Below are positions 1 through 6,306 of a stretch of 13,037 bases of DNA, in pieces. The position numbers and the translations under genes are program-made. The notes below the pieces were generated by a model. The model was not told the origin of the DNA, searched no databases, and saw only the letters and a list, made by a program, of their open reading frames with translations. Position 1 is the first letter of the stretch. Each line of letters begins with the position of its first letter. This DNA is from Pseudomonadota bacterium. Lineage in GTDB: Bacteria > Desulfobacterota > JAPLJL01. The stretch covers positions 1 to 13,037 of the forward strand of contig JAPLJL010000148.1 of assembly GCA_026388615.1 (NCBI GenBank), given 5' to 3'.

Positions 1-198
1 GCCGGATTCGGATTTTACCGGGGCGGCGAATTCCCCGAACTCCAGGCCCGGTTCCAGCTCCTGCCAGGCGGAAGGAGGGGGGGAAGAAGGCGCGGGACTT
101 TCGGCGGGGGCGGCGGAAAGGGGAGAGAAAAAAAACAGAACAAGGGTCAGGAGCGGGACGGGAGTCAATCGAATTGAATCTTGGATCGTCATTAGCAT
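1..198 (-). CDS. 5' end of a secreted protein, possibly phosphodiester-glycosidase (DUF2233/NAGPA)-like
   Basis: The reverse strand reads open from an ATG at 198-196 to the window edge, giving 66 residues without a stop. A second in-frame ATG at 192-190 is an equally good start, and neither has a clear Shine-Dalgarno sequence. Residues 12-30 form a hydrophobic stretch ending in S-A-A, which looks like a Sec signal peptide. A Pro/Ser/Ala-rich spacer follows (about residues 31-44), then the segment WQELEPGLEFGEF at 45-57. A Trp-x-x-Leu-x-Pro-Gly-Leu-Glu opening resembles, from memory, the start of the mature part of DUF2233 (NAGPA-like) exported proteins, but too little is visible to be sure. 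The export signal is well supported; the family is a guess. The gene is divergent from the GH106-like gene at 379 and shares with it a 180-bp spacer filled by a palindromic element. Confidence 0.6.
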   Translation of the reverse strand, partial: MLMTIQDSIRLTPVPLLTLVLFFFSPLSAAPAESPAPSSPPPSAWQELEPGLEFGEFAAPVKSESG

Positions 199-213
199 AA
201 AATAAAAGGTATC

Positions 214-341
214 AGAGGATATTTCCGGTTTTCTAGGATATTTTCACTTTGGACTGCATCGGCTTGCCGATGCATCGCATTAGCGAGCTAATGCACTCCA
301 TAAAAAAGAAGAACATGAAACAAAAATTGGAAATATCCTCT
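214..341. repeat. 128-bp nested palindromic element with 13-bp terminal inverted repeats
   Basis: AGAGGATATTTCC at 214-226 is the exact reverse complement of GGAAATATCCTCT at 329-341. As RNA the stem could extend by two G-U and four A-U pairs to about 19 bp. A partial direct copy of the arm (GGATATTTTC) lies at 236-245. Between the arms sits a second-level inverted repeat (250-300) holding two perfect hairpins. The whole fills the divergent spacer between the genes at 198 and 379. It has the layout of a MITE or a REP-type doublet, but no transposase or second copy is visible here, so the class is inferred. Confidence 0.7.
250..300. repeat. Twin-hairpin core of the palindromic element (three-way-junction potential)
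   Basis: TGGACTGCAT at 250-259 and ATGCACTCCA at 291-300 form an outer inverted repeat with one mismatch. Inside are two perfect palindromes: TGCATCGGC / GCCGATGCA at 255-263 and 266-274 (TT between), and GCATTAGC / GCTAATGC at 277-284 and 287-294 (GA between). The outer arm overlaps the left hairpin, so the two folds compete in part. The two hairpins are related: GCATCGGC becomes GCATTAGC by two transitions, and both changes are compensated in the opposite arm. Confidence 0.75.
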
Positions 342-378
342 ATTAAGACTATTATCCGGGGTTTCATTTAATCCTGCA

Positions 379-2778
379 ATGAAAAGAATCTATTTTTGGT
401 TTCGAAAAAATCGCTGGACCGTGATCCCGGGAATGGCCATGGTGGGGGTGGCGGTCTTGGCCGTTTTCTCCTGTGGCGAGGGGAAAAAGATTAATACCGA
501 CTCGGATCCGGACATCTTTGACCTGGCCTTATGGAAAAATCCCCCGGCGCAATTCCGGCCCTGTTTCCGCTGGTGGTGGCCGGGCGGAAGCGTCAGCGAG
601 GATGAACTCCGGCGGGAGCTCAAGCTTTTCCGGGACCAGGGCTTTGGCTGCGTAGAGATCCAGCCCTTCGCCTACGGCCTGACCCCGGTGGATCTGGCCT
701 CCGATCCCGAGATCAAAACCGTCGGGTCCGATTCCTTCTTCCGAAAGGTCGGGGCCGCTTGCCGGATCGCCCGGGAACTGGGCTTGACCGTGGATCTCAC
801 CTTCGGAAGCAGCTGGCCTTCGGGGGGGCCGTTTATCCGGGAGGGTCGGGAACGCCAGCTTCTGATCTCTTCCCGGGATCTCTCCGGGCCGGTTTTTTAC
901 ACGGGCCCGGTGCCCCCGGTGATTAAACCCAAATACCAGGGGGTCCTCGAACTGATGATGAATGCCATGGCTCCCTTTACCGGAGAGGCGGAGCTGGTGG
1001 CGGTGGCCGCGGCCCGGGTAGTGGATCCCGGCCGGGTGCCGGTCGAGATCGGGGAAATGATGGATCTTTCCGGCTCGCTTTCCGGTTCCCAATTGAGCTG
1101 GAGCGTGCCCGCGGGGGACTGGATCCTTTTCGCCTTTTACGAAAACGGTACCGGGCAGCTGGTGATTAACCCGGCGTATCCAGAAACGCTGACCGAGGCC
1201 CTGATTCTCGATCATCTCGACCGGCGCGGACTCGAAGAAATGATCACGGGATTCGGGGAACCGCTCGTCGCCCACCTGGAGGATTATCTCGGGAATACCC
1301 TGCAGTCGGTTTTTGTGGACAGCTTTGAGCTCGTAGGCGAACTGCCTTGGACTGCCGGATTTCTGGATATCTTCGCGACTCGAATCGGGTATGACTTGAG
1401 ACCTTATCTGCCCCTCCTGTTCCGGGAATACGGAGAGGTCAAGTGGCTGGAGGCGGCCGGGCCGAGTTCCAATCTGTATTCCGCAGGTGCCGTCGGAGAA
1501 AGGGTGCGCGAGGATTACGAAAAGGCCCGCGGCGAGTTGTTCCGGGACCGGTTTGTCCTTCCGTTCCTCGAGTGGGCTCACGCCCACAATCTCCAGGTCA
1601 GGCTGCAGAACCACGGCGGCTTTGAGGATTTTCTGGAAGGATATGAGCTGGTGGACATCCCGGAAAGTGAGGGCCTTTACGCCGGGGGAAGTTATGATTT
1701 TCTCAAGCTGGCCTCCTCGGCCGCTCATACCGCCGGGAAGCGGTATGCTTCCTCTGAAACCTTCGTGGCCATGGTCCAGGATTCCCGGGGCCTGACCCGG
1801 GATGATTTCTACCTGCTGGCCGGGAGGGCCCTATCCGCGGGGATCAATAAAATCATCCATCACGGGTTTCCTTATCTTTATCACCGGCGGGACGGCTCCC
1901 GCTGGTTTCCCTTTGACGGCGCCTACGCCCCCACCCTGGGAATGAGTTCCACCTTTTCGAGCTGCAGCGACGAGACCCACCCGGTCTGGACGGATTTCCC
2001 CGGCCTGAACGCCTATATCGCCCGGTTGGCCTATGCTTTTTCCCGGGGAAAACCCCGGTCTGAAATCGCCTGGTTGTACCCGGAACGGGCTTTCCCGGAT
2101 CTGATTGCGACCAGCTCCCAGGGGTTTTCCGCCGGCCAGGGCGACTCTCCGGTCACCGCCGCGCTCAAGGTGGCCGGCCTGACCTACGACCGGGTCAACC
2201 GCGACCGTTTGACCGGTGCGGTCACGGCCAATGGACGGCTGAAAATCGGCGCCGCCGAGTATTCCGGCCTCCTGGTTACGGATCTGAAAACCGCTTCCCC
2301 GGAACTTCTGGAAACCATGGAGGCAGTCAGCCGGGCGGGAATACCCGTGGTCGTACTGGGAGGTCTGCCCGCCCGGGCCCCGGGCTGGGGGAACCACGAA
2401 GCCTGTGATCACGAGGTCGCGGTCATCGCCGGGCGCCTGGCGGAGGAGGTGACGGAAGTTGCCGCGCCGGATGAACTGGGAGGAGTATTTTCCTCCGCGG
2501 GAGTTTCTTCCCCGGTCCTGACCGCGGAGGGGAGGCTTCCGTTCCTGCTTAACCGGCGGGTGCTCCGGGAGGGGGAAATCCTTTTGCTCTTTAATGAAAG
2601 CAACCAGGACCTGGCCGAAAATATTACCTTGGCTATCCCCGGCCGGAAAGCCAGCATTCTCGATCCCCAGTCCGGGGAGAAGGCCGGAGAGCACACGGAA
2701 AAGGATTCCCTCGGGCATTTTTCTTTCCAGATCCGGATTCCTTCCCGGCGGGCGGTGGTGATCTGGGTGGAAAAATAG
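379..2778 (+). CDS. Lipoprotein glycoside hydrolase, GH106 (alpha-L-rhamnosidase)-like
   Basis: 799 residues. The N-terminus is basic, then hydrophobic, and ends in V-F-S-Cys32, a lipobox, so the protein is probably a lipid-anchored envelope enzyme. The RWWWPGG motif near residue 64 and the following GFGCVEIQPF resemble the opening of the GH106 barrel. D314-S-F-E317 followed by W-T and a GYDLRPYLP segment, DIPESE at 426-431 and the SSETF segment with Glu460 look like the conserved acidic positions of the family, though I cannot assign the catalytic pair with certainty. About residues 615-690 look like the Rossmann-like accessory domain, and the C-terminus (about 720-799) looks like a beta-sandwich. 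Known GH106 enzymes cleave alpha-L-rhamnosides, often in plant or microbial polysaccharides. At 799 residues it is shorter than many members, which usually exceed 1000. There is no good Shine-Dalgarno before the ATG, and no neighbouring glycan-utilisation genes are seen. Confidence 0.72.
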   Translation: MKRIYFWFRKNRWTVIPGMAMVGVAVLAVFSCGEGKKINTDSDPDIFDLALWKNPPAQFRPCFRWWWPGGSVSEDELRRELKLFRDQGFGCVEIQPFAYGLTPVDLASDPEIKTVGSDSFFRKVGAACRIARELGLTVDLTFGSSWPSGGPFIREGRERQLLISSRDLSGPVFYTGPVPPVIKPKYQGVLELMMNAMAPFTGEAELVAVAAARVVDPGRVPVEIGEMMDLSGSLSGSQLSWSVPAGDWILFAFYENGTGQLVINPAYPETLTEALILDHLDRRGLEEMITGFGEPLVAHLEDYLGNTLQSVFVDSFELVGELPWTAGFLDIFATRIGYDLRPYLPLLFREYGEVKWLEAAGPSSNLYSAGAVGERVREDYEKARGELFRDRFVLPFLEWAHAHNLQVRLQNHGGFEDFLEGYELVDIPESEGLYAGGSYDFLKLASSAAHTAGKRYASSETFVAMVQDSRGLTRDDFYLLAGRALSAGINKIIHHGFPYLYHRRDGSRWFPFDGAYAPTLGMSSTFSSCSDETHPVWTDFPGLNAYIARLAYAFSRGKPRSEIAWLYPERAFPDLIATSSQGFSAGQGDSPVTAALKVAGLTYDRVNRDRLTGAVTANGRLKIGAAEYSGLLVTDLKTASPELLETMEAVSRAGIPVVVLGGLPARAPGWGNHEACDHEVAVIAGRLAEEVTEVAAPDELGGVFSSAGVSSPVLTAEGRLPFLLNRRVLREGEILLLFNESNQDLAENITLAIPGRKASILDPQSGEKAGEHTEKDSLGHFSFQIRIPSRRAVVIWVEK

Positions 2779-2783
2779 TAGGA

Positions 2784-2870
2784 GAGAGCGCGGAGCAGGG
2801 AGCCGGGAGTTGTTTCCATCCTTGATTTTCGGCTTTTGCTCTTTGCACCCTGCGCCATGCCCCCTGCCAC
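2784..2870. repeat. Inverted array of degenerate 7-bp words after the GH106-like gene
   Basis: Starting 6 bases after the stop codon, four heptads of the form nGGAGnn occupy 2784-2811 (for example CGGAGCA and GGGAGCC). After a 24-nt gap, five heptads of the form nTGCnCC occupy 2836-2870 (for example TTGCACC, CTGCGCC, ATGCCCC). The G-rich left arm and C-rich right arm are roughly complementary, so the transcript could fold into a long imperfect hairpin. There is no T-run after it. The spacer from 2871 to 2983 holds the AGGAG Shine-Dalgarno (2970-2974) of the next gene and nothing else I recognise. Confidence 0.65.
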
Positions 2871-2983
2871 TGGCGATACGCAGCTTGACTTCTAAAGGTG
2901 GTAGGGGAAAATAAGAACAGATTCAAGGGGATTGAAACCGGGTCGCAGCGAGGAAAAAATTTCTTGTTCAGGAGCTGGGAAAA

Positions 2984-3811
2984 ATGAAGAGTGAAAAGTT
3001 TTTTTCCGGCACCCGGCCGGGGGAAAAATTGAAGATCGGGAATCTCACCGTCGAGCTTCCCATCCTCTACCTGCGGGACGACCTTCTGACCGCCTTCTTT
3101 ACCTGCAGCCTGAAGAGGGTGAAAGAAATCCTGCCCAGCGAGAAGCTTAAACCGGTCAGCCTCGGGCTGGGCCGGGCCGTGGTCGGGATCGGCTGTTTTA
3201 ATTATATTGACACCAGCATCGGGTCTTACGGCGAGGTGGGTGTGATCATCCCGGTGGTGCACAACCGACCCTGCCCCCCGGTTTTCCCCCTGCTCCTGGA
3301 GGCCAATTACCCGAGCCTGGGGTTCCTGGTCATGCATCTCCCGGTCACCGCCCTGGCGGCCCGAAACGCCGGCCGGGGAATCTGGGGATATACCAAATTC
3401 ACCACCGAGATGAATTTTGAAATCACCCCGGAAGCCGGTACCTGCGAGATGAGCGAGGGAGGGAAGAATATTCTCCGGCTGACCGTCAAGAAAAGAGGCA
3501 TGGTCCGGCGCGATAACCGGCCGCTGGTGACCTATTCCGTTTTAAACCGGGACCTTATTTACACCAATATTCCCACCCGGGCGATTTATCTGACCAGCGT
3601 GGTCCCGAGTCATTCCGAGCTGGTCTTGGGAGATCATCCCGTGGCCAATACCATCCGGGCCCTGGAGCCGTCGAAGAAAGCCTTGATGAGCCGTTTCTAC
3701 ATCGAAAGGTCGGGAATTCTCCCCCGCGGAGAGGTGGTGGAAACCGGGGTCAAACCCCTGGATGGCTATCTGGGGGGAGAACAAGAAGGAAAGCTGTCGG
3801 TCACTTATTAA
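2984..3811 (+). CDS. Acetoacetate decarboxylase-like (ADC superfamily) protein
   Basis: 275 residues, close to the usual 240-280 of the family. SYGE at 81-84 followed by V-G-V-I-I-P matches the family's Y-x-E strand, and ALAARNAGRGIWGYTKF (123-139) matches the segment that carries the Schiff-base lysine. In acetoacetate decarboxylase this reads Y-P-K-K, with two adjacent lysines. Here it is Y-T-Lys138-Phe, so the reactive lysine position is kept but the neighbouring lysine is lost. Acetoacetate decarboxylase makes acetone and CO2, but many superfamily members have other or unknown reactions, so the substrate is open. No signal peptide is visible, so it is likely cytoplasmic. The start has a good Shine-Dalgarno, AGGAG at 2970-2974, 9 nt upstream. 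Neighbours on both sides are separated by repeat-filled spacers and give no pathway clue. Confidence 0.72.
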   Translation: MKSEKFFSGTRPGEKLKIGNLTVELPILYLRDDLLTAFFTCSLKRVKEILPSEKLKPVSLGLGRAVVGIGCFNYIDTSIGSYGEVGVIIPVVHNRPCPPVFPLLLEANYPSLGFLVMHLPVTALAARNAGRGIWGYTKFTTEMNFEITPEAGTCEMSEGGKNILRLTVKKRGMVRRDNRPLVTYSVLNRDLIYTNIPTRAIYLTSVVPSHSELVLGDHPVANTIRALEPSKKALMSRFYIERSGILPRGEVVETGVKPLDGYLGGEQEGKLSVTY

Positions 3812-3923
3812 GTTAAGAAGTCTAAGAGTTAATAAATATGGGAAAAGTGAAGATGTTGATTTTAATGCTTTTAGGCTTCTGAACTTTTAGGCTTGCTGAC
3901 TTTAAGTCTATCAAGTTTTCAAG
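3805..3923. repeat. Inverted array of degenerate 8-bp words after the ADC-like gene
   Basis: The left arm (3805-3836) begins in the last codons of the ADC-like gene and has four octads such as TTAAGAAG and TCTAAGAG. The right arm (3868-3923) has seven octads in fixed phase, including CTTTTAGG twice (3868 and 3884), CTTCTGAA and CTTGCTGA. The arms are imperfectly complementary: AGAAGTCTAAGAGTT on the left matches the reverse complement of the right arm at 13 of 15 positions. No T-run follows. The right arm ends where the AAGGG Shine-Dalgarno of the next leader lies. Confidence 0.68.
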
Positions 3924-3934
3924 GGTGTGATAAA

Positions 3935-3955
3935 ATGAATTACTACCAATGGTAA
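3935..3955 (+). CDS. Possible 6-codon leader peptide (MNYYQW) overlapping the next gene's start
   Basis: ATG at 3935 follows AAGGG (3921-3925) by 9 nt, the best Shine-Dalgarno in this spacer. It is followed by five codons and TAA at 3953-3955. The ATG of the receiver-domain gene (3949) lies inside this mini-ORF in another frame and has no Shine-Dalgarno of its own. Ribosomes could load at the leader and re-initiate at 3949. An ORF this short can arise by chance, so this is suggestive only. Confidence 0.3.
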   Translation: MNYYQW

Positions 3956-5061
3956 ACAAGAAAAAAATATTGATCGGTTCCGCGGACCCGGAATTTGCCT
4001 TCGGGATAAAATCACAATTGGAGGGGATGGGGGCCTTCAGCCCCGTTCTGGTCACCGGGGCCCGGGAATTGATTGAAGTCGAGCAGATGTTTTATTTTTC
4101 GGTGATTCTGGTCGACGCCCTGCTGGACGATCTTCCCGGGTTCGAGGTTTGCCGGAAGCTCAGGGAGGCGGGCCGGAATACGCCGATCCTTCTTTTTTCC
4201 CGGATTCCGGAGCAGGAATGTGCCAAGATCCGGAATTCCTGGCAGGCGGATCGTTGCCTGGTCAAATCGGTCCCCTTCCCGGACCTGTTCGAACGCATCC
4301 GGGAGGTGATGGAGGCGAAGGCTAAAAGCCCGGCGCTGGAAGCTCAACCGGGGAAGAGACCGGCGGAACAGAAAGAGGAGAAGTTCGACGGGCTGGAGGA
4401 GATTGTCAAGGAAGAGTTGATGGCGGAAATCGACCTGGAAGCGAAGGCAGAACCGGAAGCCGGGGAAACCCCGATAGCCGAAGAGCCCGAAACCGGAGAG
4501 GCACCGGTCGCCGAAGAACCCCCAGAGGATTTGGCCGAGCAACCCCGGCCAGTCCCGGAGTCCCAGCCTTTCCCTGCCGCTCCGGCGGCGCCGAAAACGC
4601 TGTCTGAAGAAATTTCCAGCAGATTAGATGAGCTGGAGGAAGAAAAGGGACCAGCCTCCGGTCCCGTCCCCGTTTCCAGCGTGGAAGTCAGGGAAAATGA
4701 TATCCCCACCGTGAGAGATGGGGGAGAAGAGACGGCTCGAGAATCGGAGGCGGACGGGGGCGAGGAAATCATTCCCGAACCGGAAATCGCAGAGGAAATC
4801 GAACCCATCGAGTCGGAAGATTTAGTCGAAGAGGAAACATCGAAAGAAACAAGTCGGGGGGATTCCGGCCTGTCCGCGGAGGAATTTCTGCCCCAGGAGG
4901 ATCCCGAGCCGGTAATGACGAGGAAAAGGGAGATGGTGGTCCCGGCGGCTTACGAGACCGGGAGGGACCGGGCCCGTTTTGTTCCCTGGGGTTCGGCGCT
5001 GAAAATACTCGTCGTCCTGGTGGGCCTGGGTTTTGGCTTGGGATATTTCCTGGCGAGGTAA
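3949..5061 (+). CDS. Receiver-domain protein with acidic linker and C-terminal membrane anchor
   Basis: 370 residues in three parts. Residues 5-120 form a CheY-like receiver: Asp13 in the acidic pocket, Asp56 as phospho-acceptor candidate after the VILV strand, Ser84 after PILLF and Lys106 before a proline. Residues 125-345 are a Glu/Pro-rich, probably disordered linker with an 11-residue tandem repeat (about 170-180 and 181-191). Residues 350-368 are one hydrophobic helix with only two residues after it, so the receiver should hang from the membrane on the cytoplasmic side. There is no DNA-binding, HD-GYP or GGDEF output domain. A partner kinase is not in the window. The frame has a stop at 3931-3933 and no start codon before 3949, which fixes the start. 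It lies just upstream of the hrcA promoter, but a separate promoter makes co-transcription unlikely. Confidence 0.8.
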   Translation: MVNKKKILIGSADPEFAFGIKSQLEGMGAFSPVLVTGARELIEVEQMFYFSVILVDALLDDLPGFEVCRKLREAGRNTPILLFSRIPEQECAKIRNSWQADRCLVKSVPFPDLFERIREVMEAKAKSPALEAQPGKRPAEQKEEKFDGLEEIVKEELMAEIDLEAKAEPEAGETPIAEEPETGEAPVAEEPPEDLAEQPRPVPESQPFPAAPAAPKTLSEEISSRLDELEEEKGPASGPVPVSSVEVRENDIPTVRDGGEETARESEADGGEEIIPEPEIAEEIEPIESEDLVEEETSKETSRGDSGLSAEEFLPQEDPEPVMTRKREMVVPAAYETGRDRARFVPWGSALKILVVLVGLGFGLGYFLAR

Positions 5062-5080
5062 AAAAACGGAAATATTTCGA

Positions 5081-5139
5081 TTCGAAGGGAGAAAATACCT
5101 TCGGAAGGCGGCCCCGGAGGTTACCCGAAGAAATTTTTT
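5081..5139 (+). terminator. Weak rho-independent terminator with a competing upstream stem
   Basis: CTTCGG at 5099-5104 can pair with CCGAAG at 5125-5130, followed by AAA and six T (5134-5139), 20-80 bases after the receiver gene's stop. The loop is long (20 nt) and the stem short, so it is a modest candidate. The same CTTCGG can instead pair with CGAAGG at 5083-5088 (TTCGAAGG at 5081-5088 against 5098-5105, 9-nt loop). The two folds are mutually exclusive. Confidence 0.4.
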
Positions 5140-5183
5140 CTGAGAGTTGGGAATCCCGGGTATTTTTTAAGGTTTTTCAGGGG

Positions 5184-5251
5184 TTAAGCGCAGAAAATCC
5201 GCTTGGAAATTCATTGACAGAGACCCGGGCGCTGTTTATATTTTAAGCGCA
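5184..5251. promoter_or_regulatory. Candidate operator: two TTAAGCGCA direct repeats with AGCGC inverted half-sites
   Basis: TTAAGCGCA occurs at 5184-5192 and 5243-5251, 59 bp apart start to start. The first copy is part of AAGCG-N9-CGCTT (5186-5204). The second closes GCGCT-N12-AGCGC (5229-5250), which encloses the -10 box of the hrcA promoter. The canonical CIRCE operator (TTAGCACTC-N9-GAGTGCTAA) is absent. Placement suggests a repressor site for the heat-shock operon; which protein binds is unknown. Confidence 0.4.
5214..5242 (+). promoter_or_regulatory. Sigma70-type promoter of the hrcA-grpE-dnaK-dnaJ operon
   Basis: A perfect -35 box TTGACA (5214-5219) and a -10 box TATATT (5237-5242) are separated by 17 bp. 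Transcription would start near 5249, leaving a leader of about 30 nt before the hrcA ATG. It is a housekeeping-type promoter; I see no alternative heat-shock sigma sequence here. Confidence 0.75.
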
Positions 5252-5278
5252 AAATATTCGAAACTGACCAGGTTGAAG

Positions 5279-6298
5279 ATGAAGGATCTGACCCAGCGAC
5301 AGAGAGAAATTTTGGAGGCCATTCTCACCGAGTTTATGGTCCAGGCCGGACCGGTGGGTTCCCGGACCATTGCCCGGAAGTATGCGCTTGACCTGAGCCC
5401 GGCCACGATTCGCGGCGTGATGGCCGACCTCGAGGACATGGGTTTTCTCACCCAGCCGCATACCTCGGCGGGCCGGGTGCCGACCAACCTGGGCTTTCAA
5501 TATTACGTCAAATCCCTGATGCAGACCCGGAACCTGTCCCCGGAGGACCGGCAGGAGATCCGGCGCCAGTTCCAGCGCGTCCGGAAAGACCTGGAAAATC
5601 TTCTGCGGGAGACTTCGCGGATTCTCTCCCGTTTCTCGCGTTATACCGGGATGGTCTGGTCCCCCCGCCACCAGGAGACGGGGGTTTTTCGCAGTATAGA
5701 TTTCTTCCCGGTGGACCCCCGGAATATTCTGGCTCTGGTGGTTTATCCCCACGGGATGATCCGCACCCGGATGATCCCGGTGGAGGAAAAGCTGGAACCC
5801 GCGGAACTCGTCCGGGTGAGCGAATTTCTCAACCGGGAATTTTCCGGTTTGCCCCCGGAAGAGCTGAAGGAAAAACTCGAGCAGAAAGTGAAGGAAGGAC
5901 TCTGGGAATTTTTCATTACGGAGGCCCTGGGGCTCAAGGACGCCGGCCTGGATGAGGGAGAGGTTTATATCGAAGGGCAGCTCAACATCATCGATCTGCC
6001 CGATTTTTCCGGCCGCGATCGGCTCCGGGAAATTCTCCGCACCCTGGAAGAAAAGCGGAATGTCATCCAGCTTCTGAACCAGACCCTGAAACAGGATGGG
6101 ATGCGGGTGTTTATCGGGGTGGAAGAGATGTTCCAGGAATTGAAAGGGGTAAGTCTGGTGGCGGCGGTTTATGGGGCCGGGGAAGCCCCCTGGGGCAGTC
6201 TGGGTGTTTTGGGCCCCACCCGGATGGATTATTCCCGGATTATTCCCCTGGTGGAATATACCTCCCAGATCGTCAGCGACATGTTGATCCAGAACTAG
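5279..6298 (+). CDS. hrcA: Heat-inducible transcription repressor HrcA
   Basis: 339 residues, a normal length for HrcA. The N-terminal winged helix-turn-helix is clear: LTQRQREIL (4-12), PVGSRTIA (25-32), LSPATIRGVMADLEDMGFL (39-57) and QPHTSAGRVPT (59-69), all family signatures. The rest matches the GAF-like and dimerisation parts. HrcA represses chaperone operons and depends on GroEL for activity in studied bacteria. The start is taken as the ATG at 5279: AGG at 5270-5272 is 6 nt upstream of it, whereas it would abut the alternative TTG at 5273. It is the first gene of the operon and ends 8 nt before grpE. Its usual CIRCE target is not seen upstream, so its operator in this genome may have drifted or lie elsewhere (for example at groESL). 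Confidence 0.95.
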   Translation: MKDLTQRQREILEAILTEFMVQAGPVGSRTIARKYALDLSPATIRGVMADLEDMGFLTQPHTSAGRVPTNLGFQYYVKSLMQTRNLSPEDRQEIRRQFQRVRKDLENLLRETSRILSRFSRYTGMVWSPRHQETGVFRSIDFFPVDPRNILALVVYPHGMIRTRMIPVEEKLEPAELVRVSEFLNREFSGLPPEELKEKLEQKVKEGLWEFFITEALGLKDAGLDEGEVYIEGQLNIIDLPDFSGRDRLREILRTLEEKRNVIQLLNQTLKQDGMRVFIGVEEMFQELKGVSLVAAVYGAGEAPWGSLGVLGPTRMDYSRIIPLVEYTSQIVSDMLIQN

Positions 6299-6306
6299 GG
6301 ACGGAT

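Noticed and set aside
529..1728. 399-aa open frame on the minus strand inside the GH106-like gene
   Set aside because: It lies wholly opposite a gene with clear family motifs, its protein is full of low-complexity Gly/Pro/Arg/His and it has no recognisable domain. GC-rich codon bias on the other strand explains it.
2885..2913. Possible promoter before the ADC-like gene (TTGACT at 2885)
   Set aside because: At 17-18 bp downstream there is only an A-rich string and no reasonable -10 box.
5273..5278. TTG start two codons upstream for hrcA
   Set aside because: The AGG ribosome-binding sequence directly abuts this TTG, leaving no spacing; the ATG at 5279 is 6 nt from it.
5062..5278. Search for a canonical CIRCE operator before hrcA
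   Set aside because: Neither TTAGCACTC nor GAGTGCTAA, nor a close variant with a 9-bp spacer, is present.
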